Shown: positions 44,327-53,349 of the stretch, in pieces
Numbering within the stretch: the stretch's first letter is position 1
Layout of the letters: each line of letters starts with the position of its first letter
Assembly: GCF_000308815.1 (NCBI RefSeq)
Contig: NZ_BAFX01000009.1
Coordinates: forward strand, 1 to 61,343
Source: Nocardia concava NBRC 100430
Lineage (GTDB): Bacteria > Actinomycetota > Actinomycetes > Mycobacteriales > Mycobacteriaceae
Length of the DNA: 61,343 bases
Reading direction: 5' to 3'
Notes under the pieces: model-generated
What the model was told of the DNA's origin: nothing
The model's database searches: none
Seen by the model: only the letters and a program-made list of their open reading frames with translations
Made by a program: the position numbers and the translations under genes

Positions 44327-45925
44327 ATGGGTTCGAAGACGAACCGGGCGAGGACCTTCGCCGCGGTCGGCATGGCAGGCATCGCACTCGTGGCCGCGGG
44401 CTGCGGGTCTGGACGCACGGGGGACGGGGGGAGCGGAGCGGGCATCACCGTCGGCACCACCGACAAGATCTTCTCCCTGGATCCCGCCCTCGCCTATGAC
44501 AACGGTTCACTGCAGGCCGAGACGCAGATCTATCAGACCCTGCTGAACTTCGCGCCGGGCAAGTCCGTCCCCGAGCCGGACGCCGCCGAGAAGTGCGGCT
44601 TCGCCTCGCCGACGGTCTTCAGCTGCACGGTCAAGCCCGGCCTGAAATTCGCGAACGGGAACCCGCTCACCGCCAAGAGCGTGAAGTTCTCCTTCGACCG
44701 CATCCTGAAGATCAACGACCCCAACGGTCCCGCCTCGCTGCTGGGCAATCTGGACCACACCGACGCGCCCGACGACAAGACCGTGAACTTCACGCTCAAG
44801 GTCGCCAACGATCAGACCTTCGCGTCGGTGCTGCCCAGCCAGGCCGGCATCATCATCGACGAGAAGAGCTTCCCGGCCGACAAGGTCCTCAGCGACGAGG
44901 ACGTGGTCAAGACCAAGGCGTTCTCGGGGCCGTACACGATCTCCAGCTACGAGAAGAACAAGCTCGTCGACTACAAGGCCAACCCGGACTACAACGGCCT
45001 GTTCGGCAAGCCCAAGAACGACGGCGTCTCGGTGAAGTACTACGCCGAGATGGCCAACCTGAAACTCGATGTGCAGAACGGCAATGTCGACGTCGCCTAC
45101 CGGAGCCTGAGCCCCACCGACATCGACTCGCTGCGTAACGACAGCAAGGTCACCGTGCATGAGGGGCCCGGTGGCGAGCTGCGCTACATCGTTTTCAACA
45201 TGAACGCCATGCCCGGCGGCACCCCGGCCCAGAAGCTGGCCGTGCGCAAGGCGATCGCCAGCAGCGTCGACCGCGACGCCCTGGCGACCAGCGTCTACAA
45301 GGGCACCTACAAGCCGGCGTACTCGTCGGTGGTGCCCGGCGCGACCGGCGCGACCGAGCCGTACAAGGACATCTACGGCGCCAAGCCGAACAAGGACGCG
45401 GCCGCCAAGTTCCTGTCCGACGCCGGTGTCGCCGCACCCGTCACGCTGAACCTGCAGTACAACTCGGATCACTACGGCGGCTCCAGCTCCGAGGAGTACG
45501 CGGCCATCAAGAACCAGCTCGAGGCCACCGGGCTGTTCAAGGTGAATCTGCAGTCCACCGAATGGGTTTCGTATCAGGATGAACGGGTGAAGGACTCCTA
45601 CCCGCTCTACCAGTTCGGCTGGTTCCCGGACTTCCCGGACGCCGACAACTACCTGACCCCGTTCTTCGCACCGAACAACACGCTGCAGAACCACTTCGAG
45701 GATCCGCAGATCAACGCGCTGCTCACCGCGGAGACCACCGAACCCGATCCGGCCAAGCGCGCCGCTGTCCTCAAGCAGGTGCAGTTCTCGCTGGCCAATG
45801 ACCATCTGCCGATGCTGCCGCTGCTGGCCGGAACCAATATCGCGGTCGCCGGCAAGAACGTCCAGGGCGTCGCCGACACCCTCGACCCGACCTTCAAGTT
45901 CCGCTTCGGTGTGCTGAGCAAGTGA
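44327..45925 (+). CDS. oligopeptide ABC transporter substrate-binding lipoprotein, copy 2
   Basis: A 532-residue paralogue of the preceding gene with lipobox LVAAGC and a Gly-rich linker. The body follows copy 1 almost residue for residue, including SLDPALAYDNGSLQAETQIY and DVAYRSLSPTDIDSL. ATG 44327 is preferred over an in-frame TTG nine bases earlier. Its stop overlaps the GTG of the permease gene, so this is the copy that belongs to the transporter operon. It was probably created by tandem duplication; the two may differ in ligand or expression. Confidence 0.92.
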   Translation: MGSKTNRARTFAAVGMAGIALVAAGCGSGRTGDGGSGAGITVGTTDKIFSLDPALAYDNGSLQAETQIYQTLLNFAPGKSVPEPDAAEKCGFASPTVFSCTVKPGLKFANGNPLTAKSVKFSFDRILKINDPNGPASLLGNLDHTDAPDDKTVNFTLKVANDQTFASVLPSQAGIIIDEKSFPADKVLSDEDVVKTKAFSGPYTISSYEKNKLVDYKANPDYNGLFGKPKNDGVSVKYYAEMANLKLDVQNGNVDVAYRSLSPTDIDSLRNDSKVTVHEGPGGELRYIVFNMNAMPGGTPAQKLAVRKAIASSVDRDALATSVYKGTYKPAYSSVVPGATGATEPYKDIYGAKPNKDAAAKFLSDAGVAAPVTLNLQYNSDHYGGSSSEEYAAIKNQLEATGLFKVNLQSTEWVSYQDERVKDSYPLYQFGWFPDFPDADNYLTPFFAPNNTLQNHFEDPQINALLTAETTEPDPAKRAAVLKQVQFSLANDHLPMLPLLAGTNIAVAGKNVQGVADTLDPTFKFRFGVLSK

Positions 45926-47022
45926 CCGCCATCGAGAAGGTGGGCGGGCCGGTCGAACCGGCCCGCCCCGCGGGAAAGCGATTGCGCGGCAGCAATTCCC
46001 GCTACAGTGCGCTGCTGCGTTACCTGGGGGTGCGAGCGCTGCTCATCATCCCGACCACCTGGATCCTGGTCACCCTGGTGTTCTTCCTGATGCGCGTGAT
46101 CGGCGACCCGATCAGCGCGGCCATGGGCGGGCGCCTGAGCCCCCAGCAGATCCAGGAGCGCAAGGAGGCGGCCGGGCTCAACCGGCCCATCCTCACCCAG
46201 TACTGGGAATACCTGTCCGGGCTGCTGAAGGGCGATTTCGGCCGCTCCCAGGACAATCGGGCCATCAGCGACGTCATCGTCACCTATGGCGCGGCCACCC
46301 TGGAGCTGGTCTTCTGGTCGCTCATCGTGGCCTTCGCGGTCGGCGTGCCGCTGGGCAGATACGCGGCCACCAAACGGGATTCGGCCCGGGACGTGAGCCT
46401 GCGGCTGTTCGCCATCCTGGTGTACGCCGCGCCGGTGTTCTTCGTCGGCCTGCTGCTCAAACTGATCTTCTCGGTGAAGCTGGGGTGGCTGCCCGTTGCC
46501 GGACGGGCCAGCACCAATGTGGAACTGCAGTTGCAGCACGTGTCGCCGAAGACCAACATCATGATCGTCGACGCCATCCTGTACGGGGATACCTCCTACA
46601 TGGTCGACGTGCTGAAACACGCTGTGCTGCCGGCCATCGCGCTGGGCCTGCTGACCGCGGGCGTGTTCCTGCGGCTGGTGCGCATCAACCTGATCCAGAC
46701 CCTGCGCTCCGGTTACGTCGATGCCGCCCGCGCACGCGGTCTCTCCGATCGCGTCGTCACCGGGCGGCACGCCTTCCGCAACGCCCTGATCCCGGTCGTG
46801 ACCGTGATGGGCATGCAGATCGCCATGATGCTCGGCGGCGCGGTGCTCACCGAGACCACCTTCGAGTGGAAGGGATTGGGCTACCAGCTCGCCTCCTACC
46901 TGCAGGCGCGTGACTTCGTGGCGGTGCAGGGCATCGTCGCGTTCATCGCCATCGTGGTGGCGGTCATGAGCTTCCTGGTGGACCTGATCGTGGCCATGAT
47001 CGACCCGAGGGTGAGGTTCTGA
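45922..47022 (+). CDS. peptide ABC transporter permease, DppB/OppB type
   Basis: A 366-residue inner-membrane permease with six helices. The N-terminal helix (ALLIIPTTWILVTLVFFLMR) and the GGRLSPQQIQERKEAAGLNRP segment are typical of DppB-like subunits. The EAA loop that contacts the ATPase is YVDAARARGLSDRVVTGRHA. GTG 45922 overlaps the binding-protein stop, and its own stop overlaps the next ATG (TGATG). It partners with the DppC-type subunit and the double ATPase downstream. Confidence 0.94.
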   Translation: MTAIEKVGGPVEPARPAGKRLRGSNSRYSALLRYLGVRALLIIPTTWILVTLVFFLMRVIGDPISAAMGGRLSPQQIQERKEAAGLNRPILTQYWEYLSGLLKGDFGRSQDNRAISDVIVTYGAATLELVFWSLIVAFAVGVPLGRYAATKRDSARDVSLRLFAILVYAAPVFFVGLLLKLIFSVKLGWLPVAGRASTNVELQLQHVSPKTNIMIVDAILYGDTSYMVDVLKHAVLPAIALGLLTAGVFLRLVRINLIQTLRSGYVDAARARGLSDRVVTGRHAFRNALIPVVTVMGMQIAMMLGGAVLTETTFEWKGLGYQLASYLQARDFVAVQGIVAFIAIVVAVMSFLVDLIVAMIDPRVRF

Positions 47023-48080
47023 TGACGGTCATCGAAACGGGCGTCGACGTCACGGTCCCGCCCACCCGGGCCAAGTTCCGGATTCCCGGAATGGCGTTGG
47101 TGCGCATGACCTCCGGGCTGCAGCGGTTCACGCTGCTGCTCGGGCTCGGACTGGTCGCCGGGTTCATCCTGGTCGCCATCTTCGCGCCCCTGATCGCGCC
47201 CTACGGCTTCGCGCAGAGCACGGCCGACGGCGTGGAATTCGCACGGCAGCAGGCGCCCTCGGCGGCGCACTGGTTCGGCACCTCGGTGCGCGGCGAGGAC
47301 GTGTTCTCGCGCGTCATCTTCGGTGCGCGGACGGCGCTTTCGGTGATCGCGGTATCGCTGGTGCTGTCGCTGTTCGTGGGTGTGCCGCTGGGCCTGGTGT
47401 CCGGCTATCTCGGACGCTGGGTGGACCGCGTCCTGGTGCTGTTCATGGACGCCATGTACGCGTTCCCGTCGCTGCTGCTGGCCATCGTGGTGTCGATCGT
47501 GGTGTCGGGCGGGCAGTCGTCGAGCTTCGGCGGCATCCTGTCCGCGGCCATCGCGATCACCGTTATTTTTGTGCCGCAGTACTTCCGGGTGGTGCGCAAC
47601 GCCACCATCTCGGTGAAACAGGAACCGTACGTGGACGCCGCGCGGGTCACCGGCGCGTCCACGGCGCGAATCCTGTACCGGCACATCCTCGCCAATGTGA
47701 CGCAGTCGCTGCCGGTGCTCATCACGCTCAATGGCGCGGAGGCCATTCTGACCCTGGCGGGTCTGGGCTTCCTCGGCTTCGGCATCGAGCCGACGCAGGC
47801 CGCCGAATGGGGTTACGACCTCAACAAGGCGCTTTCCGATGTCTCCAACGGGATCTGGTGGACGGGCGTGTGGCCGGGTGTGGCCATCGTGCTCGTGGTG
47901 CTGGGCATGACGCTGGTCGGCGAGAGCCTCAACGAGGTGCTCAACCCGCTGCTGCGCACCCGCCGCGCCGCGACCGCGCCCCCGCCCGACAGTGCCGCCG
48001 CCCAGACCGCGGCGGCCGACGCGACCGTCGCCGAGACCGTGACCGTCCCCGAGACCGCGAAGGAGGCAGACGATGCCTGA
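47022..48080 (+). CDS. peptide ABC transporter permease, DppC/OppC type
   Basis: A 352-residue second permease subunit with an OppC_N region (LLGLGLVAGFILVAIFAPLIAP), the HWFGTSVRGEDVFSRVIFGAR motif and the EAA loop YVDAARVTGASTARILYRH. The C-terminus carries a polar Ala/Thr/Glu-rich tail of about 35 residues, longer than usual. Start and stop both overlap neighbours by one to eight bases. Confidence 0.94.
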   Translation: MTVIETGVDVTVPPTRAKFRIPGMALVRMTSGLQRFTLLLGLGLVAGFILVAIFAPLIAPYGFAQSTADGVEFARQQAPSAAHWFGTSVRGEDVFSRVIFGARTALSVIAVSLVLSLFVGVPLGLVSGYLGRWVDRVLVLFMDAMYAFPSLLLAIVVSIVVSGGQSSSFGGILSAAIAITVIFVPQYFRVVRNATISVKQEPYVDAARVTGASTARILYRHILANVTQSLPVLITLNGAEAILTLAGLGFLGFGIEPTQAAEWGYDLNKALSDVSNGIWWTGVWPGVAIVLVVLGMTLVGESLNEVLNPLLRTRRAATAPPPDSAAAQTAAADATVAETVTVPETAKEADDA

Positions 48081-49785
48081 ACCCGTCCTGTCTTTCGAGG
48101 GCCTCACCGTCTGCTTCGCCACCGACGCCGGATCGGTCACGGCCGTGAACGACGTGTCCTACCAGGTGTATCCGGGTGAAGTCCTGGCCGTGGTCGGTGA
48201 ATCCGGCTCCGGCAAATCGGTGAGCTCCCGCACCGCCATGGGCCTGCTGCCGCCCACCGCCACCGTGAACGGCGCCGTCGTGCTGGGCACCAAGGCCGTC
48301 ACCAAGATGAGCGCCAAGGAACTCACCGCGCTGCGCGGCGGGGCCATCTCGATGGTCTTCCAGGAGCCCGGCGCGGCCCTGGACCCGCTGTTCACCGTCG
48401 GCTTCCAGATCTCCGAGGCGCTGCGCGCGCATTCGGGCATGAAGCGGAAAGAGGCGCGCGCCAAGGCGATCGAGCTGCTGCGCGCGGTCGGACTGCCCGA
48501 TCCGGAGGCGCGGGTTGACTACTACCCGCATCAGCTCTCCGGCGGGCAGAAGCAGCGCGTGGTGATCGCCATCGCCATCGCGTGCGAGCCCAAGGTGATC
48601 ATCGCCGACGAGCCGACCACCGCGCTCGATGTGACCGTGCAGGCCGAAATCCTGGAGCTGCTACGGGATCTGCGCGATCGGATCGGCGCGGCCATCGTCC
48701 TCATCACCCACAATATGGGCGTCGTCGCCGACCTCGCCGATCGCGTGGTGGTGATGCGCGAGGGCCGCATCGTCGAGGAGGCCAAGGTCGACCAGCTCTT
48801 CGCCGACCCGCAGCACGAGTACACCCGCGCGCTGCTGGCGGCCGTGCCGAAACTGCATGTGCTGCCGGACAACTGGGAAGCCGACACGGAGGCCGACAGC
48901 GCTTCCGTCGCCGGTGCGGCGCTGGCGAAGACCATTGTCCGCGAACCGATCCCGGCCGATGCCGAGACGGTGCTCGAGGTCTCGAACCTGGTCGTCGAAT
49001 TCCCGGCCCCGCTGGGCCGCCCGTCGTTCCGGGCGGTCGACGAGGTGACCCTGACCCTGCGCCGCGGCGAAACCCTCGGCCTGGTCGGCGAATCCGGTTC
49101 CGGCAAGTCCACCATCGGCCGCTGCGTGGCCGCCCTGCAGCGCCCCACCGCGGGCAGTGTGCGGGTGCTCGGCACCGATATCGCCGGACTCTCCGAACGC
49201 AAGCTGCGGCCGCTGCGCCGCCGCTTCGGCTTCGTCTTCCAGGACCCGGCCACCTCGCTCAACCCGCGCCTCACCATCGGCGAGTGCGTGGCCGAACCGC
49301 TGCTCGTGCACAAGGAGGCGAAGGGTGCGGCCGCGCGCGACCGCGTCCGCCACCTGCTCGACGACGTGCAGCTGCCGGCGGGCGTGGAAAACCGGTATCC
49401 GCACGAGCTTTCCGGCGGCCAGCGCCAGCGCGTGAGTCTCGCGCGCGCCCTGGTGCTGAATCCGGATCTGCTGGTGGCCGACGAACCGACCAGCGCCCTG
49501 GACGTCTCGGTCCAGGCGAAGGTGCTCGAGCTGTTCGCCGAACTCCAGCGCGAGTGCGGCTGGGCGTGCCTGTTCATCAGTCACGACCTCGCGGTGGTGG
49601 ATCAGCTCGCGGATCGAATCGTGGTGCTGCGCAACGGGGCTGTCGTCGAACAGGGCGACAATGACGACATTCTTCGCCGACCGCGCGAGGAGTACACCCG
49701 TCGCCTGGTAGCGGCCGTTCCCGTACCCGATCCGGTGGAGCAACGGCGGCGACATCGTTACGAAACGGGACAACTGATCTCGTAG
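48073..49785 (+). CDS. fused double ATPase of peptide ABC transporter (DppD-DppF fusion)
   Basis: A 570-residue protein with two complete ABC domains. The first has Walker A GESGSGKSVSSRTAMG, signature QLSGGQKQR and Walker B VIIADEPTTALD. The second has Walker A near residue 340 (GESGSGKSTIG), signature ELSGGQRQR and Walker B LLVADEPTSALD. It replaces separate DppD and DppF subunits, as in YejF/GsiA-type proteins. ATG 48073 overlaps the DppC stop by eight bases. Its last codons (from about 49769) coincide with the start of a dispersed repeat that continues to 49897. Confidence 0.95.
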   Translation: MPEPVLSFEGLTVCFATDAGSVTAVNDVSYQVYPGEVLAVVGESGSGKSVSSRTAMGLLPPTATVNGAVVLGTKAVTKMSAKELTALRGGAISMVFQEPGAALDPLFTVGFQISEALRAHSGMKRKEARAKAIELLRAVGLPDPEARVDYYPHQLSGGQKQRVVIAIAIACEPKVIIADEPTTALDVTVQAEILELLRDLRDRIGAAIVLITHNMGVVADLADRVVVMREGRIVEEAKVDQLFADPQHEYTRALLAAVPKLHVLPDNWEADTEADSASVAGAALAKTIVREPIPADAETVLEVSNLVVEFPAPLGRPSFRAVDEVTLTLRRGETLGLVGESGSGKSTIGRCVAALQRPTAGSVRVLGTDIAGLSERKLRPLRRRFGFVFQDPATSLNPRLTIGECVAEPLLVHKEAKGAAARDRVRHLLDDVQLPAGVENRYPHELSGGQRQRVSLARALVLNPDLLVADEPTSALDVSVQAKVLELFAELQRECGWACLFISHDLAVVDQLADRIVVLRNGAVVEQGDNDDILRRPREEYTRRLVAAVPVPDPVEQRRRHRYETGQLIS

Positions 49786-49897
49786 CGATGTGGGTAACTC
49801 GCCGGGTACGTCCAAAATGGATTTGGCACCCAACCGCCGGCACGCATGCATGACAGCAAACGGCTCTTAGCCGTGCGCTGAAGGCTCGGAGAGGCGG
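49769..49897 (-). repeat. 130-base dispersed repeat, copy A (reverse orientation)
   Basis: Read on the minus strand, this matches 54476-54606 at roughly four of five positions. Shared blocks are CCTTCAGCGCACGGCT, ATTTTGGACGTACCCGG, GAGTTACC and GAGATCAGTTGT. The left end overlaps the last codons and stop of the ATPase gene, and the rest fills the gap before purM. Confidence 0.8.
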
Positions 49898-49954
49898 GAC
49901 TGCTAGCGTGAGCAGGCATCTATCCGTCGATTCGGCTTGGAGCTCTCCCCGACA

Positions 49955-51034
49955 ATGACTGAACAGACCCCCAGTGGTGCCGGTGCGTCGTACGCGGCCG
50001 CCGGTGTCGATATCGAAGCCGGCGACCGCGCGGTCGAGCTCTTCGCGCCGCTGGCGAAGAAGGCCAGCCGTCCCGAGGTCCAGGGCGGACTCGGTGGCTT
50101 CGCAGGACTGTTCGCATTGAAGGGCGGCTACAAGGAGCCCCTGCTCGCCGCCTCCACCGACGGCGTCGGCACCAAGATCGCCGTGGCCCAGGCCCTCGAC
50201 AAGCACGACACGGTCGGCCTGGACCTGGTCGCCATGGTCGTCGACGATCTGGTGGTCTGCGGCGCCGAACCGCTGTTCCTACAGGACTACATCGCCGTCG
50301 GCAAGGTGGTCCCGGAACGGGTGGCGCAGATCGTGTCCGGCATCGCCGAGGGCTGCGTCATCGCGGGCTGCGCGCTGCTCGGCGGCGAGACCGCCGAGCA
50401 CCCGGGCCTGATGGGCGCCGACGACTACGACCTGTCGGCCACCGGCGTCGGCGTGGTCGAAGCCGACGCCGTGCTCGGCCCGGACCGCGTCCGCCCCGGC
50501 GACGTGGTCATCGGCATGGGCTCCTCGGGCCTGCACTCCAACGGCTACTCGCTGGCCCGCAAGGTGCTGCTCGACATCGACCGCATGTCCCTCACCGGGC
50601 ACGTGGAGGAATTCGGCCGCACCCTCGGCGAGGAACTGCTCGAGCCCACCAAGATCTACGCCAAGGACTGCCTGGCGCTGATCGCCGAAACCGATGTGCG
50701 CACCTTCTGCCACGTGACGGGCGGCGGCCTGGCCGCCAACCTGGCCCGCGTGCTCCCGGCCGGCCTGGTCGCAGAGCTGGACCGCGGCACCTGGAACCCG
50801 GCCCCGGTCTTCAAGATGATCGCCCAGCGCGGCCGCGTCGAGCGCGCCGAGATGGAGAAGACCTTCAACATGGGCGTCGGCATGGTCGCCGTCGTCGCGC
50901 CCGAGGACGCCGACCGCGCCCTCGCCGTCCTCACGGCCCGCCACATCGACTGCTGGACCCTCGGCACGGTGAAGAAGGCCAAGGACGCCGAGTCCGCCCG
51001 CGCGGTCCTCGTGGGCGACCACCCGCGCTTCTGA
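49955..51034 (+). CDS. purM: phosphoribosylformylglycinamidine cyclo-ligase (AIR synthetase)
   Basis: PurM (359 residues) closes FGAM to AIR with ATP. Family blocks are GAGASYAAAGVDIEAGDRAV, ASTDGVGTKIAVA, DLVAMVVDDLVVCGAEPLFL, GCALLGGETAEHPG and GMGSSGLHSNGYSLAR. ATG 49955 gives the usual start; a GGAG is about 15 bases upstream. The gene sits directly after the dispersed repeat and is followed by a near-perfect terminator. Confidence 0.96.
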   Translation: MTEQTPSGAGASYAAAGVDIEAGDRAVELFAPLAKKASRPEVQGGLGGFAGLFALKGGYKEPLLAASTDGVGTKIAVAQALDKHDTVGLDLVAMVVDDLVVCGAEPLFLQDYIAVGKVVPERVAQIVSGIAEGCVIAGCALLGGETAEHPGLMGADDYDLSATGVGVVEADAVLGPDRVRPGDVVIGMGSSGLHSNGYSLARKVLLDIDRMSLTGHVEEFGRTLGEELLEPTKIYAKDCLALIAETDVRTFCHVTGGGLAANLARVLPAGLVAELDRGTWNPAPVFKMIAQRGRVERAEMEKTFNMGVGMVAVVAPEDADRALAVLTARHIDCWTLGTVKKAKDAESARAVLVGDHPRF

Positions 51035-51047
51035 CCCGAATAGCACT

Positions 51048-51076
51048 CGGCCCCGGTCACTTGGTGACCGGGGCCG
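51048..51076 (+). terminator. intrinsic terminator of purM
   Basis: A perfect 13-base-pair stem (51048-51060 with 51064-51076), loop TTG, then TTCTGT, 14 bases after the stop. Confidence 0.92.
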
Positions 51077-51137
51077 TTCTGTATGTCCGAATGATGCTGG
51101 GGCGCGGCCACTCCCGTGCCCTGGAGACACAAATGAA

Positions 51138-51164
51138 CGTCCCGTCCTCGGTGAGGACGGGACG
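51138..51164 (-). terminator. terminator of DUF3073 gene
   Basis: A perfect 12-base-pair stem (51138-51149 with 51153-51164) and three-base loop. On the minus strand it is followed by the T-rich TTCATTTGTG, so it probably serves the minus-strand gene at 51271-51483. Confidence 0.75.
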
Positions 51165-51270
51165 CTAGTGCTGCTGCTGGCGAACCCTCAGCGTCACATG
51201 ATCTTCGGCGTAATTCGACGTGCTAAAGGGGAAGCCCACCGGCTCCCCCTGCAGTACGTAGAAATCCGAG

Positions 51271-51483
51271 TCAGCGACGCCAGTCGTCGTAGCTGTCTTC
51301 GTCGTCCCAGCGCGACGACGATTCGCTCGCGTCATGCTCTTCGGAAAGCACACCACTCCGCTGTGTGTCGGAGGGACTCCCCGACAGCTCTCGCTGAAGG
51401 CTCGAGAAGTCGGTCGACGGCGAGCTGTACTTGAGCTCCCGTGCAACCTTGGTCTGCTTTGCCTTAGCCCGGCCACGGCCCAT
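51271..51483 (-). CDS. DUF3073 domain protein
   Basis: A 70-residue small protein beginning MGRGRAKAKQTKVARELKYS, the hallmark of the DUF3073 family of actinobacteria. The N-terminus is strongly basic, the C-terminus acidic (SRWDDEDSYDDW). It corresponds in position to Rv0810c after purM in M. tuberculosis (recalled). Function is unknown; the charge pattern would suit nucleic-acid or ribosome binding, but that is inference. ATG 51483 has a G-rich ribosome binding site. Confidence 0.92.
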   Translation of the reverse strand: MGRGRAKAKQTKVARELKYSSPSTDFSSLQRELSGSPSDTQRSGVLSEEHDASESSSRWDDEDSYDDWRR

Positions 51484-51618
51484 GGCTGACCCCCTCGCGT
51501 CACTGCGGGGCGGCCTGGGGTGGGTTTGGCGGCCCCGTTCGAATTAATACTCTTCCTGACGAACACTTTAGCGTGTGTCCGGCGGTCGCGCTTCCAGGAG
51601 TGGGGGATAAACGTCGCG

Positions 51619-51646
51619 GGGCCGGGCGCGGGCGCTCGCCCGGCCC
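51619..51646 (-). terminator. terminator of the ygfZ-MOSC-asparaginase operon
   Basis: GGGCCGGGCG (51619-51628) pairs with CGCCCGGCCC (51637-51646), 25 bases beyond the asparaginase stop. On the minus strand it is followed by CGCGACGTTTATC. Confidence 0.6.
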
Positions 51647-51670
51647 GGTGAAAGGCGCGCCGACCGGCGG

Positions 51671-52660
51671 CTAAACCACGCCGGGGATGGCTCGGATGAT
51701 GCCCACCCGGGCCCCTCCGCCGAGCACCGCGGGGGCGGCCAGCTCGGCGTGCTCGTCGGTCCATTCGATGCCCATACGCTGGAGAATGGCCAGCGTCAGG
51801 GGAAGTCGCGCGCGATCGGCGCCGTCATCGATCTTGTAGGCGAAGGCCGAACCGTCCGGCAACGCACCGGCGTGCACGCCGTCCGCGCCGATCTTGCAGA
51901 CCAGTCCGGGGGTCGCGGTCATGACGCGAAAATCTGGTCCGTCCGTGCCGGAAATCACTCGTGGATGGGTGCGAATCGCGTCCGCGACACGGCGTTCGGG
52001 GCTACCTTCGGCCGCCGTCGCGAAGCTCGCGTACGCGCGGGCCAGGTTCACCAGCGAGACCGGCACGATGGGCAGGCCGCAGCCGTCGATGCCCAGATCG
52101 GTCTCCGGCTCACCGGTCACATCGGCGACGGTCGCGACGACCGCCTGCTGCAGCGGGTGGCCGACCTCCAGATATCCGCGGGTGGGCCAGTCGTTGATCT
52201 TGCAGGTGGCGAGCATGGCGGCATGTTTGCCGGAGCAGTTCATGTAGATGCGGCGGGCGGCCTTGGCGCGATCGGCGCCGGCCAGCACCTGGGCCCGGGC
52301 CTGCTCCTCGAAGGGCAGGTCCGGCGGGCACTCCAGATCGTCCTCGGTGAACCCGAAGCGATCCAGCAGACGCTGCACCAGCTCGATGTGGTCGGCCTCG
52401 CCGAAGTGCGAGGCGGTGGAGATGGCCAGCTCGGCCTCGTCGACCGGTTCGAAACCATTGCGCAGCAAGGTGAGTGCCTGCATGGGCTTGTTGGTGGAGC
52501 GCGGGAAGATCGGGCCGTGCACCGCGCCGACCTCGACCAGCGGCTCACCGTCCGGACGCAGGATCACCGCCGAACCGCGGTGCACGCACTCACGGAATCC
52601 GGACCGGACCACCTCGACCAGATCGACGCTCAAAGCGGGGCTCCCTTCGGTATCGGTCAT
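51671..52660 (-). CDS. L-asparaginase II family protein (Rhizobium etli ReAII type)
   Basis: A 329-residue member of the Asparaginase_II (PF06089-type) family, which is unrelated to E. coli AnsA/AnsB and folds like serine beta-lactamase/glutaminase enzymes. Signatures are GPIFPRSTNKPMQALTLL (Ser-Thr-x-Lys type active site), IYMNCSGKHAAMLATC and IDGCGLPIVPVSL. It converts asparagine to aspartate and ammonia. It starts at 52660, overlapping the MOSC gene stop by four bases, so it is the last gene of a three-gene operon. Confidence 0.92.
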   Translation of the reverse strand: MTDTEGSPALSVDLVEVVRSGFRECVHRGSAVILRPDGEPLVEVGAVHGPIFPRSTNKPMQALTLLRNGFEPVDEAELAISTASHFGEADHIELVQRLLDRFGFTEDDLECPPDLPFEEQARAQVLAGADRAKAARRIYMNCSGKHAAMLATCKINDWPTRGYLEVGHPLQQAVVATVADVTGEPETDLGIDGCGLPIVPVSLVNLARAYASFATAAEGSPERRVADAIRTHPRVISGTDGPDFRVMTATPGLVCKIGADGVHAGALPDGSAFAYKIDDGADRARLPLTLAILQRMGIEWTDEHAELAAPAVLGGGARVGIIRAIPGVV

Positions 52661-53349
52661 CGGTGGGCCGCCCCGGCGTGGCGGCGGCGGTGGCGATCGA
52701 TCTGCATGCGCACGTCATCGGAGATGGTGGGCTCGGATTCGAGCAGCAGTTCCAGGCGGTCCGGGTGCGCGCCGGTGAACAGGTCGCGGACGGTGACGCC
52801 GTGGGCGGGGGTGTGCACCACGCGGACCTCGTCGCCCGCACCGATCGTGCCCTCGGTGAGTACGCGCAGGTAGGCGCCCGTATTCGCCTGCAGGGTGAAG
52901 CGTTTCACCCATTGCGGCTCGCCGGTGCGCCACTGGAAGGTCGAGCAGGGCACGCGCGGGGCGGAGACCTCGAGCAGGGTGTCGCCGACGGACCAGCGCT
53001 CGCCGAGCACCGCGTCGCTGACGGGAAGGCCGGAGACGCGCAGGTTCTCGCCGAACCAGCCGGGGCCGAGCTCGCGGCCCAGTTCGTCGGCCCAGCGGCG
53101 GGCGTCCTCCTCGGCGTAGGCGTAGACGGCCTGGTGCACGCCGCCGTGATGCTTGGTGTCGCACACGTGGTCGCCGTCCAGGCCGAGCGCCCGGACCGGA
53201 ACCCGGTGCGGCACCGGACGTTTGTCGATGGCGGTGCGGCCCACCTTGGACGACTTGGCGGGCACCTCGAGCTCGGCGTGCACGACGCAGACCGCCAGCA
53301 CCGTGCCGACGGGCGTGCTCTGCACGGTGCCGACGGGGAGAGCGCTCAT
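52657..53349 (-). CDS. MOSC domain protein
   Basis: A 230-residue protein with a MOSC (molybdenum cofactor sulphurase C-terminal) domain. DGDHVCDTKHHGGVHQAVYAY, WFGENLRVSGL and the conserved Cys in RVPCSTFQWRTGEP are visible. This arrangement resembles E. coli YiiM, which handles N-hydroxylated substrates with the molybdenum cofactor. ATG 53349 overlaps the ygfZ stop, and the 3' end overlaps asparaginase. Confidence 0.9.
   Translation of the reverse strand: MSALPVGTVQSTPVGTVLAVCVVHAELEVPAKSSKVGRTAIDKRPVPHRVPVRALGLDGDHVCDTKHHGGVHQAVYAYAEEDARRWADELGRELGPGWFGENLRVSGLPVSDAVLGERWSVGDTLLEVSAPRVPCSTFQWRTGEPQWVKRFTLQANTGAYLRVLTEGTIGAGDEVRVVHTPAHGVTVRDLFTGAHPDRLELLLESEPTISDDVRMQIDRHRRRHAGAAHR

Noticed and set aside
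51133..51168. An 11-codon leader-like frame (ATG to TAG) over the hairpin at 51138-51164
   Set aside because: No ribosome binding site, no following plus-strand gene to regulate, and the frame is explained by the terminator of the minus-strand DUF3073 gene.
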